Of a DNA stretch of 64,000 nt, positions 31,577-44,076 are shown one piece after another; within the stretch, counting starts at the first letter, position 1; every line of letters starts with the position of its first letter. The stretch comes from Platycnemis pennipes. Taxonomy: Eukaryota; Arthropoda; Insecta; Odonata; Platycnemididae. The stretch is taken from positions 134,525,624 through 134,589,623 of the forward strand of contig OW121851.1 in assembly GCA_933228895.1 (NCBI GenBank), written 5' to 3'. Made by a program: the position numbers and the translations under genes. Under the pieces are notes generated by a model, which did not search any database, was not told where the DNA came from, and saw only the letters and a list, made by a program, of their open reading frames with translations.

Positions 31577-32349
31577 ATGTCAGTATTCCTTCCTGGTGTG
31601 ATAGAGAAGAAGAAAACAGCTACCTTTATGCAGTGGCACACGGCAAAAATTGGACACAGCGAGTTTCTCGTCTTACTTTTTTGGATGCGCACACTTCACA
31701 CACCCACGTGTGGTACTACTTCTTTCCTTTCCCCACTATGGGCGCCAGATGATGCACTGCCTGAGAGCCTGGATGGGTGATCTTCCTTGGAGGCCTGCTG
31801 CGTCGGCTCTTTCACAACTGGTGTTACCTCTCCGCTTGGCCCACCCCCTTCTCTTGGCCTCTCACTGCTCTCTGCCCACTCCTTTGATATCCCGAGAAGT
31901 AATTGCTTGAATCTCATTTTGCTGCCTTTATTTAGTGTTTTATACACACGAAAGGAGTTGAAGAGGGCACAGTTGATCAGCCACAATATGACTTTCTTCG
32001 ACCACTTCATAGTTTGTCTAAGTATTGTACAGTATGATAAATCTGCTCTATTGTAACCCTTCATGCATTCATTGTACTTCACAATACAATGAGGCTTCTT
32101 CACAGCAAGTCCGGTGATTTTATTTATTTTATCATTTTATCTATATTCATACTTGCATCATGAATGGTCGTTATCATCTTAACATCCCTTTTATCCTTCC
32201 AGTTTAGGAGCAGGACTTGCCCTTTTTGGCAAAAGGTGCATTCTCCAGTTTTCAGTTTTTTTGATTCCTTTTTTAGTAAATTCTGGAAGACCCCTGTTCA
32301 CACTAATAGTTCCAAAGACTCATGTTTTCCAAAGACCCAATTTTCATGA
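31577..32349 (-). pseudogene. Second piggyBac transposase relic (PGBD4-like)
   Basis: The minus strand from 32349 gives FQNLLKKESKKLKTGECTFC, then QVLLLNWKDKRDVKMITTIH and a stop. After a frameshift it continues KKPHCIVKYNECMKGYNRAD, ILRQTMKWSKKVILWLINCA, LFNSFRVYKTLN and ISKEW. A cysteine-containing end (CPIFAVCHCIKVAVFF) lies near 31640. The phrasing resembles PGBD4-type proteins and differs from the + strand relic, so this is another family. The expected catalytic Asp in the G-V-D-R-A-D segment is Asn here (GYNRAD). The upstream side fades out before the satellite start at about 32395. Confidence 0.87.
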
Positions 32350-35300
32350 AAAGAAGAGTTTCTGCTCTTTTTACACTGCATTTTCTGCTATTTTTTCAGA
32401 AATTAATTTATAAGGAATTACACGAAAAAAAGTAAAGGTGAGATCAGCAAAAATGAAAAATTAAATACAAACACCAAAAATGAAAAATTAAATACAAAGA
32501 GTTTCTGCTTTGTATTTAATTAATCATATCATTATTTTGCTTAGAAATACTGCACATTTGATAGCGAATTTTAACGAGAAAAGGGAAAAAAGTTGATGTT
32601 GCATGATAGAAATCAAAATTAAAAAAATAATTAACAGTATTAATGGAGAATTAAACTCGCTTATCAAAATAGTATTCTTATTTTTCAATCAAATACTGCA
32701 CAAATTATAAGGAAGTACATATAGAAGAGTCAATTCAGAGAAGTCAATTTCAGATTCAGAATAAGTCAATTCAGAATATTACAATTTCAGGGGAAAAAAA
32801 GGTGAAACAAAACAAGATTAGTTGCAGTCATCCAGAATTGGTAACAGGTTTAAGAATGGTATAATTATTTTCCTTTGAAATACTGCATAATTTATTAGAT
32901 ATTAATCTTAAAATAATTTATAAGGAATTAAACAAAAAAGAGGAAATTAAGGATAAAAAAAAGGCAAAAATAAATAATAAATACAACAAAATAGGCAGTA
33001 TAAATTGAGAATTGAAATTGCTTATCCAAAATTATATTCTTATTTATGTATTAACAACAGCACAAATTCCTATAGGAAGTATACAAGGAAGACCGGCTCA
33101 GTAGTCAATTTTTAGATTTAAAAAAATGGGAAATGAAAGCAAAATTTGCACATTAAATTTAGAATTAAACAATTCTCGGAATCGTATCATTATTTTGCAT
33201 AGAAACATTGCACATGTGATTACGAATTTCAAGGAGAAAAGGCAAAAAAGATAATTTTAGATGAAATAACCAAAAATAAATAAATTAGCAGTATTAATGA
33301 GGAATTTAAATCACTCATCGAAATCTGATTCTTATTTTTCTATCAATTGCTGCACACATTCTAAGGTAGTACACAGAGAAGAGGCCCAAAGGTCATTTTC
33401 AGATGAAAAAAAGGAGAAAAAAAACAAAATTATTTCCATCAATACCAAATTGAAAACACGTGTCAGAATCGTACAATTATTTTGCATTGAAATAATGCAT
33501 AGATTATTATTTGTAAATAGTTTATTAATTTATAAGTAATTATAACGTAAAAAACGGAAAAATTTAATTCAAAATGAAAAATTCAGAAAATTGCAAGGAG
33601 TAACGAGATTTAATATTGCTTCTCAAAATCGTGTAATTACTTTGCTTTAAAATACTGAAAGGTTTGTAAGAAATTAAAATGATTAAATGCAGAAAAATTA
33701 AGTTAGAAAGAAAAAAAATATTAGCAGCATAAAGCGAGATTTTAAATCGTTTCTCAAATACGTATTCTCCTTTTCTATCAACTTCTGAAAAAAAATCAAA
33801 AGGAAGAACACAGGAAAGAGGCACAAAAGTCAGTTTTAGATGAAAAAAAACAAATCAAAATTAGTTCCAGAAATCCAGAATTTATAACTCTTCTCAGAAT
33901 CGCATAATTATTTTGCCATGAAGTATTGCATAATTTATTATTTATTAATCGTATAATAATTTATAAGGATTGATACGAAAAATGGCAAGAAAGCGATTTC
34001 AAGATGAGAAAAAAATGAAAAAAATTAGCAGCATAAATGGAGTTAAATAGCTTTTCAAAATCGTTATAATTTTTATGCTATGAAATACTGTACAAATTAA
34101 GGAAAGTAAATAAAGAACGAAATAAGTCATTTTAGACGAAAAAAGATAAAAAATTGACAAGGACATGAGGCAAAAAACAACACCTTAAAAGATAAAAATA
34201 AAAGAAAAATCATTGGAAATAGGTGGCTTAATCCACATTAAATAAAGCCTTTTAGTCTCGTAAAATATTTATGCTATGAAATTCTCTACAAATTACAGGG
34301 AGTTAGACCGAGAATAAGCAAAAAAATTTCATTTCAGATGAAATTAAACAATACTGTACAAAATATTAGAATAAATTAAGAATTGAAAACGCGTCGCAGA
34401 ATTGTATTACCTACTTGCAATGATAAACTGCCTAAATTAAACGAAATTTCACTGGAATGTGGCAATAAGGTCTATTTTAGAAAAAAATTAAGAATAAATC
34501 GATGAAATCAATGAAAAAAATCGAGAATTGAAAACTAGTCTCCAAATCGTGTTTTTATTTTCCTATGATATACTGAACAAATTTTCAGTAATTAAACGAG
34601 AAGAGTAAAAAAAGACAATTTTAGTTGAAAAACAAAGGAAAACCGACCAAAATTAGTAAAATAAATAGATTTGTTTTATTTCAAATACAGCTGTATTTCC
34701 TTTCCTAGGAAATTTTTAAAGGAATTACAACGATAGAAGACAGAAAAAAAGTGGTTGAAATGCATTAAAAATGAAAAATATTTGCAGAATAAAGCGAGAA
34801 TTTAATTCATCTCTCAAAATATTATTAATATTTTTCTATAAAATACTGCAAGAAATTAAAATGAAATATAAGGAGAAGAGGCACAATTCATATTCCAGAC
34901 GAAAAAAATTAAAAACGATGAAAATTAGTTTCAAAATCTGCATAAAAATATTTATTAATAGTAATATAATTTATAAGAAAGTACACGAAGAAAAAGTATA
35001 TTCAAGTTAAAAACAGCAAAAATGAAAAATTAATGAAAAGTCAATTAGTAGTAAAAACAGCTAATATGAAAAATTATATATAAAGAATATTAGTAGTAAA
35101 AACAACAAAAATGAAAAATTAAATACTTAGAGATTATGCTATTTTTTCACTATTACATAAAATGTCCTGTTCAAAATTACAAAATGTAATTGTATTGCTT
35201 AGAAATACTGAACATTTTACAACGAATTTTAAAGAGAGAAGGCAAAAAAGTTGATGTTACATGATAGAAATCAAAATTAAAAAAATAATTAACAGTATTA

Positions 35301-38300
35301 ATGGAGAATTAAACACGCTTATCAAAATAGTATTCTTATTTTTCAATCAAATACTGCACAAATTATAAGGAAGTACATATAGAAGTACATATTCAGAGAA
35401 GTCAATTTCAGATTCAGAATAAGTCAATTCAGAATAATACAATTTCAGGGGAAAAAAAGGTGAAACAGAACAAGATTAGTTGCAGTCATCCAGAATTGGT
35501 AACAGGTTTCAGAATGGTATAATTATTTTCCTTTGAAATAATGCATAAGTTATTAGGTATCTTATTATTATTTTTATATTAAAATAATTTATGAGGAATT
35601 AAATGAAAAATCGGAAATTAAGGACGAAAATCATTAAAAATAAATAATAAATACAACAAAATAGGCAGTATAAATTGAGAATTGAAATCTCTTATCCAAA
35701 TTGTATTCTTATTTATCTATGAACAACTGCGCAAATTACTGAGAAGTATACAGAGAAGAGGCTCAATAGTCGATTTTTAGATATTTAAAAATGAGAAATG
35801 CAAGCAATTTTTCCACATGAAATTAGTAATTGAAAATAATTCTCGGAATCGTATGATTATTTTGCTTAGAAACAGTGCACATTTCATTACGAATTTCAAG
35901 GAGAAAGGGCAAAAAAGGGAATTTTAGATGAAATAAAGAAACAATAAATAAATTAGCCGTATTAATCGGGAATTTAAATCACTTATTAAAATCTGATTCT
36001 TACTTTTATATCAATTGTTGCACCAATTCCAAGGAAGTACACAGAGAAGAGGCCCAAAAGTCGTTTTGAGATGAAAGAACAAAGAAACAAAACAAAATTA
36101 TTACCATCAATACAGAATTTTGATAACACGTCTCAGAATCGTACCATTAATTTGCTTTGAAATAACGCATAAGTTACTATTTATAAACTGTGATATGATT
36201 TTTAAGAATTTACAACGAAAAAACATAAAATGTTATTTTAAGAGGAAAAAAGCAACAACAAAAAAAATCACAAGGATAAAAGACAATCAATATTGCTTCT
36301 CAAAATCGTGTAATTATATTGCTTTATAATTCTGCACAGTTTACAGGGAATTAAAACGATAAAAGGCTGAAAAATTAAGTTAGAGTGAAAAAATAAAAAA
36401 TAATAGCAGTTCGTGTCGATATTTTAAATCGTTTCTCAAAATCTTGTTCTTTTTTTCTAACACTTTCTGGAAAAAATAACAAAAAAGAACACAGGTACGA
36501 GGCACAAAAGTCAATTCTAGATGAAAAAAATTAAAAAACAAATCAAAATTAGTTCCAGAAATCCTGAATTTATGACTCGTCTCAGATTCGTATAATTATT
36601 TTTCTGTGAAATATTGCATAATTTATTATTTATAATACGTAAAATAATTTATTAATTTCAGATTAAATAATTGTGAAAGAAAACAAAATTATTACTTTAT
36701 ATCCAGAATTGATAAACATCGTATAACTATTTTGCTTTGAATAATGCATTTTTTATTATTTATTAATCATGATATAATTAATAAGGAATTGCAAAGAAAG
36801 AAAGCAAAAAGATTGACTCAAGATGAAAAAACCGAAAATGAATATAATAAGTACACTAAATCGAGAGTTATAATTGCTTCCCAAACTTGTATATTTATCT
36901 GGCTCTAAATATTCACAGTTTGAAAGGAATTACAACGATAGAAGACAGAAAATTTGAGCTAGAATGAAAACCATCAAAAATAAAAAATATTTGCTTTGTA
37001 AAGCAGGAATTTCTATCACTTATCGCAATCGCAATATAGTAAGTTAGAATGAAAACAATGAAAAATATTAGCATTGTAAAGCGGGAATTTCAACCACTTC
37101 TAAAAATGGAATCCTTTTTTCTATCATATTCTGAAAAAAAATTAAAAGAAAGTACACAGGTAAGAGGCCCAAAAGTCAATTTCTTATTTAAAAAAAAATT
37201 AGAAAAACAAAATAAGTCTTGAAGTGCAGAATGTATCACTTGTCACAGAATCATTTAATTATTTTGTTATAAATGACTTCATAATTTATTGATTGTAATA
37301 TACTTTATAAGAAATTACTCAAATAAATGCAAAAAAAATATTACAAGATGAAAAACAGAAAATATAAAAAATATTAGTGGTATAAATCGAGAGTTTGAAT
37401 AGCTTATCAAAATCGTTTTGTTATTTTGCAATGAAATACTGTACATGTTAAAGAATTAGAATCAAAAACGAAAAAAGCAATTGAAGATAAAAATAAAAAT
37501 AAAAACAATATTAGTAGGATAAATCTAAAACTGAAAAATCGTATCATAAACGGATTATTATTTCCTATGAAATACTGTACAAATAATAATGAATGACATC
37601 GAAAAGAGGAAAAAAAGACTGAAAACAGAAAACATCTTTTGTATTACGAGGCTTAATCCATAACTGATAAAGCGTTTCAGAATCGTAATATAATTATGCT
37701 ATGAAATACTTCACAAAAAACATGTGCTTACCCCGAGAGGGGCTAAAAATTCATTTTTAGAAGAAAAAAGGAAACATCAAAATAAAATAAATAGGATGAA
37801 TTACAAATGAATCATGATTCTCAGAATCGCATTAATATTTTCAAATGAAATAGTCCACAAATTACAAGGGATTGTTACAGGATGAAAAAAAATTGAATGA
37901 AAAACAATCAAAATCATTTAAATTAGTACGCTTAATCTATAATTGATAAAGCGTTTTTGAAACGTGATATAACTATGCTACGAATTACATCACTAATTAC
38001 AGCATATTACAGCAAAAGAGTGAATAAAGGCAACTTAGATCAAAAACAGCAAACATCTACATACTAGTGGTAGAAATCCAGAATTCAAAATTCGTGCCAA
38101 AATCGTTATATCAATTTGCTATGGAATACTGCACAAATTACAATGAAATGATAGAAAAGAGGCACAAAAGTCAATTTCAAATGGAAAAATCCGAAATTAA
38201 CACAAAATAAGTTTGATGAAAATCAGAATTCAAAAGACGTCTCAGTATCGTATTATTATTTTACCTTGAAATAATGCAGTTTTAATGGAATTTCAATGAT

Positions 38301-38944
38301 AAAAAACAAAACGGTTATTTTAGATGAAAAACCACAAAAAACAGCAGTTAAATCGAGAATTGAAATCGTTTTTATAAATCGTATTAGTATTTTTCAATCA
38401 AATACTGCTTAAATTACATGGAAGTACACAGAGAAGAGAAACAAAAGTCAATTTCAAATGAATAAAAGCAGAAACAAAATAAAATGAGTTTCAGAAATCC
38501 AGAATTGGTAACACGGGTCAGAATGGTGTGATTATTTTGATTTGAAATACTGAATATTTCATTATTTATTAATCATAATACATTTGTTTGAAATCACAGC
38601 GAAAAAAGAGTACATTTAATTTATGATTTAAAAAAAAAAGAAAAAAAAACCAAGAAAATGAGTAGGATATATCGAGAATTGATATCCATTCCCAAACTCG
38701 TATTAATTATTTTGCAATGAAATACTGCCCAAAGTAAAGAAATTAAAGCAAAGGGAAAAAATTCATTTTTCGATAAAAAAAGGGAAAATTAATAATATTA
38801 GTAGGATAGAATTCTAATATTGAAAAAGACTTTGAATCATATTATGAAATGAAATACTCAACAAACTACAGGTATTATACCGAGAAGAATAAAAAAAGAC
38901 AATTTTAGATAAAAAACAGTAAAATCAACTAAATTAGTAACATA

Positions 38945-39855
38945 CAAGGCATTCCCGGAAATTACGTACCGATTCGTTCTACCGCCACCAAAACGCTAGT
39001 GTCGCAGTTCCGTGCATGCGTCTTTTGACTGACGCCATCACAGCCAGATTGTGTTGTGTTTACATTTGTTAGTGATCGTTCAAAATGTTTAAAACAATAT
39101 CCGACAGCCGACAGTGAAGTGGGTTCTGTAATACGGTTTTTGAATGCAAAGAATGTTAAGCCAGCTGAAATTCATTGTCAACTGCGTAGAGATTTATGGT
39201 GAAAGTGTTATGACTAATGGGATGGTGAGAAAGTGGGTTAGAAAATTCAATGATGGACGAACCAGTGTTCACGACGAAGCATGGAGTGGGCGGCCTTCTG
39301 TTGTCAATGATAGTTTGGTTGAAAAAGAGAATGAGAAAATTCATGAAAACAGACTTTTTACGATAAGAATGCTTTCTGAAGGTTCCCACAAATTTCAACA
39401 ACTTTTTTGCATGAGATTATCACAAATTGCTTAAATTATCGCAAACTGTGTTCCGTTGGGTTCCGAAAATGCTTACGGATGACCACAAAACGAAGCGACT
39501 TTGAAGTGCATTGACATTTCTTACCCGATGCAGTTTTGAGGGAGGTGACTTCTCAAACAGTATTGTGACTATCATTTATTCTTGAATTTGAAGCGTGATT
39601 TTGGAGGAAGGCGCTTTGAGAGCGATGACGACGCAAAGAACGGTGTTCAGCAATGGCTGTCTTCCCTGGCGAAATATCTCTATGAATAGGGCATAAAAAA
39701 GTTGGTGTCCCGTTATGACAAATGTCTAAACAATGGTGGAAACTATGTAGTAAATTGTGATAGACATACTCATTCAGATAAAAATAAATCTTGCTTGAAA
39801 AAAAATATTTTCAAGAGTTTTTCCCAAACGGTACTTACATTCCGGACAAGCCTCG
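38945..39855 (+). mobile_element. Mariner element, internally deleted
   Basis: The 911-bp insertion lies in the satellite, flanked by TA (38943-38944 and 39856-39857). The left end is CAAGGCATTCCCGGAAATTA and the right end, inverted, is CGAGGCTTGTCCGGAATGTA; both continue to GTACCG. It encodes VRFLNAKNVKPAEIHCQL, then VEIYGESVMTNGMVRKWVRK, FNDGRTSVHDEAWSGRPSVV and LVEKENEKIHENRLFTIRML: the helix-turn-helix half of a mariner transposase. The end (HLFLNLKRDFGGRRF, VQQWLSSLAKYLYE, GIKKLVSRYDKCLN) is also there. The catalytic DD34D centre between 'SNSIVT' and 'HLFL' is deleted, which accounts for the size compared with a usual length near 1.3 kb. Several frameshifts are present. Confidence 0.93.
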
Positions 39856-42800
39856 TAAATACTATTATAATTTTATTTAGTAGGATAAATTTAGGATGAA
39901 ATTCTTCAATGAAAGTATTAGATTATCAGTATAAAGCGAGAATTTAAATCGCATCTCAATATCGTAATCATATTTTTCTATGCAAAGTTGCAAATTTTAA
40001 AGGGAAGTGCACAGAGAAGAGGCAAAAACAAAATTTCAAATGAAAACGCTTTGAAATGCTGCACAAAATGTCAGGAATTACAACGTAATAAGAAAGAAAA
40101 GATAATTTAGGATGAAAATGAAAATAAAAAATAAAAAAGTTTAGCATTGTAAGCAAGAATTGAAATCGCTTTTCAAAGACATTCGTTTTTCTATTAATTT
40201 TGAAATAAAAATGAAAGGAAATATACAGGGAATTGGCACAAAATCAATTTCAGATGAAAAAATTGAAAAACAAAACAAAATTAGGTCCAGATATCTAGAA
40301 TTGATATCTCGAATCAGAATTGTGAAATTATTTTGCTATGCTTCATACGTCATATTTTATTATTTATTAATCGCAATAAAAATCACAAGTAAATACAGGA
40401 ATAAAATAAAAAAGTAAATTCTAGATGAAAAAAGCAAAAATCGAAAATCAAATGCAACAAAATCAGCAGTATAAATCAAGAATGGAAATCATTTCTCAAA
40501 ATTGTATTAATATTTTTCTATCAAATACTGCACAAATTACAAGGAAGTACACAGAGAACAGAAACAAAAGTAAATTTCAAATGAATAAAATCAAAACAAA
40601 ACTAAATTAATTATTCTAAAAAAGAATTTTAGACGAAAAACAGCAAAATAAAGAAAATTAATAATATAAATACTATTTTTTGCTTTGTAATACTGAACAT
40701 TTTGTAAGGAATTAAATCGACAAAAGACAAAAAAGATAATTTAGGATGAAAAACATCAGAAAGGCAGTGTAAATCGAAAGTTAAATCGCGTCTCAAAATC
40801 GTATTCTTATTTTTCTATCAAATGCTTCAAAAGATCCAAGAAGTACACCGAAGAAAGGCACAAAAGTCAGAATCAAAGGAAAAAATAAATTAGTAAATTA
40901 ATTCCAAATTTGAAAAAAACATAATAGAATCTTACAATTATTTTGCTTTGAAATTCTGCACATTTTGTAAGTAATTACAATGATAAAAGACCGAAAAGTT
41001 AATTTAACATGAAAAATATCAAAAATAAAAATTATTATCAGTATAAAGCGAGATTTTAAATCACATCTCAATATCGTAATAATATATTTCTATCAAATAC
41101 TGCAAAATTCAAAGGGAAGTACACAGAGAAGATTCAAAAACAAAATTTCAAAGAAAAAATTTAAAAAACAAAAAATTAGTTCCAGATATCAATAATTGAT
41201 ATCCAATCTCAGAATTTTGTTATTATTTTGCTAAGAAATATGGCATACTTCATTACTTATTAATCGTAATATAATTTATAAGGAATTACACGAAACAAAT
41301 AATTTCAAGAGGAAAAAAGCAAAAATCAAAAACCAAAAATATGCAGTATAAATTGAGAAATGAAATTGTTTCTCAAAATCTTGTTCATTTTTTTCTATCA
41401 AATTAATAAAATCAAAACAAAACTGAATTAGTTTCAGAAATCCGGAATTGATAATGCATGTCAGAATCATTGTAATTATATTGCTTTGAAATACTGAATA
41501 TTTCGTAATTAATTAATCAAAATTTATTTGTTTTAAATTTTAACAAAAAAAGAAGAAAATTAATTTAAGATGAAAACAGAATAAGATCAAAAAATAGGTA
41601 TGATATATATTGAGAATTGAAATCTCTTCTCAAAATCGTATTTTTAATTCGTGCATTACTGAAAAATTAAAGAAATTAAAAGAAGAGAGAAAAAAGTAAT
41701 TTTTCGATTAAGGAAGGGATAATTATAAAAATTTAGTGGGATAAACCTAAAATTTAGAAAGAATCTTTAAATAGATTTATTTCTTTACTTTGGAATGCTG
41801 CACAAATTACAAAGAATCGAACGAGATGAGGCAAAAAACAATAGCTTTCATTGAAAAAATAAACAAAAATCATTGGAATTGGAGGGCTTAATCCACATTT
41901 AATAAAGCCTTTTAGTATTGTCATATATTAATGCTATGGAATACTAAACAAATTACAGGGAGTTAGACTGAGAATAGGCAAAATAAGTAAATAAGTAAGG
42001 AATGACACGAAAAAAGTAAATTCAAGATGAAAAAAGCAAAAATCAAAAACAGAAAATCAGCAGTATAAATTGAGAATTGAAATTGTTTCTCAAAATCATG
42101 CTCATATTTTCTATCAAACACAGCACAAAATACAAAGAAGTACTCAGAGAAGATGCAAAATAGTCAATTTTAAGATTTAAATAAATCAGCAATTAAAAAA
42201 AATTTGTACTTAATATTCAGAATTGAAGATGCATCTCGAAATCGTCAAAATTGAATAATATTTTGTAAGAAATTACAACGATAAAAGGAAAAAAATTAAG
42301 TTACGATGAAAAACATCAAAAATGAAAAATATTAACAGAGCGAGATATAAAATCGCTTTCAAATTTTCTATCAAATATCGCAAAAAATTAAATTAATTTA
42401 ATTTTTATTTAAAAAAATTAATTATTCGAAGAAAAAAATTAAAAAAGAAAACTAAATTTTTCCGGAACTCAAGAATTATTAACTCATCTCATAATCGTAT
42501 AAATTTTTTGCTATGAAATACTGCCGTATAATTAAATTAAATTGTATAATTAAAAATTAAACAAATAAAACAAGTGGGTGAAGTCATTTTTTTATTTTAA
42601 ATATTAGAACAAAGAAATCATAATTTGTAGAATAAAACTAATATTGAAAAAGTGTCTAAGAATCAGATAATTATTTTCTATTAATTATTGCACAAATAAA
42701 AAGGAATGAAAATAAAAAAAATACGGAAAAAAAATATTTTACATGCAAACCGGATAATTCGTTTCATTTAATAGGCTTCTTTATAAGTGATAAATAGTTT

Positions 42801-43060
42801 CAGAATCATAATATAATTTTTTTAAAATACTACACAATATATAAGCATTATAATTGAGTTGAGGCAAAAAATAAATTTTAGATGAAAAATGTATAGAAAA
42901 ATCAAAACAAAATGTTTAGGATAATATATAAAGGAAAAAGAGTTTTAAGAATCGTAGCTTTATTTTCCTATTAAAATACTGCACCATTTACATGGAAATA
43001 CAACGAGAAGAAAAAAAAATTTGGATGAAATACATAAGAAAATCAACCCGGTTTATTAAT

Positions 43061-43107
43061 CCGGTGGAAAGCCCGAGAAGACTTTACGGAAATAATTCGC
43101 CGGAAAA
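43061..43107. repeat. Fragment of the 5334-5580 foldback family
   Basis: CCGGTGGAAAGCCCGAGAAG, followed by ACTTTACGGAAATAATTCGC, matches 5546-5593 (CCGGTGGAAGACCCGTGAAG ...) over about 47 bases. Only one terminus-like piece is present, embedded in satellite sequence. Confidence 0.65.
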
Positions 43108-44000
43108 GAATTAAATCCTAAAAAAAATCATGTTAATTATAAGGCTTCATCCATAGTTGATAACGCGTTTCAGAATCGTAATGTAATTATGCTATGAAAT
43201 ACATTTCCAATCACAGGGATTTACAGCGACAATAGAAAAAATATCTATTTTAGATGAAAAATAGAAAAATCAACTGAAAGTAGTAGGATAAATCTATATT
43301 TGAAAAAGTATCTCAGAATCGTATTATTTTCCTATGATATACCGTACCATTTACAACGAATGACAACGAGAAGTGTGAAATGTGGGTATTTAAGATAAAA
43401 TACAACAAAAAGCAACAAAACTACCGGGATAAATCAAGAATTCTAAGTGCATGTCAATAACTTAAAATGCGTGTCAAAATATCTTATCATTTTGCAATGA
43501 AATACTGCACAATTTCTAGGAATTACACAGAGAAGAGATACTATAGTCAATTATAGATTTAAAACATTAGAAATCAAAACAATATTTGTACGATAAATTC
43601 AGAATTGGAAACGTCTCAGAATCGTCTAATTATTTTCCTTTGAAATACTGCACATTTGGCAACGAATTACAACGAGAATAGTAAAAAAAATTAATTTGAG
43701 ATGAAAAAAAATTATAAGCAATAATCGAGAATAGAAATCGCTTATCAAAATCGTATTCCTATTTTAAATCGAATGAAGCAAAAATTATAAGTAAGCACAG
43801 AGAAGAGACCTTACAGTCAATTTAAGATAAAAATAAGCAGAAACAAAACAAAATTAGTTCCAGAAATCCAGTATTGGTAACACGTCTCAGAATAATATAA
43901 TTAGTTTGCTTTGAAATATTGCATAATTTATTATTTATAAATCATTAAAATTGAAGATTAAAAACAGCAAAAATAAAAAATTTAGCAGTCTAAATCGATG

Positions 44001-44076
44001 TAAGATAATTCTAGCCAAAGGTCCATGGTTCGATTCCCGGTCCAGGTGAATTTTTTCTTATGGCAATTAATGTGAA
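44001..44076 (+). mobile_element. 76-bp truncated tRNA-derived SINE
   Basis: The insert is bracketed by identical 13-base copies of GTCTAAATCGATG (43988-44000 and 44077-44089). Inside is a GGTTCGATTCC box, the pol III B-box of tRNA genes, followed by CGGTCCAGG. The A-box half is missing. A tRNA-like box with a long target duplication indicates LINE-mediated insertion of a 5'-truncated SINE. It cannot be a functional tRNA gene. Confidence 0.75.

Noticed and set aside
44020..44050. tRNA gene
   Set aside because: Only a B-box-like GGTTCGATTCC is present. There is no A-box, no acceptor-stem pairing, and the 76-bp insert is bracketed by a target duplication.
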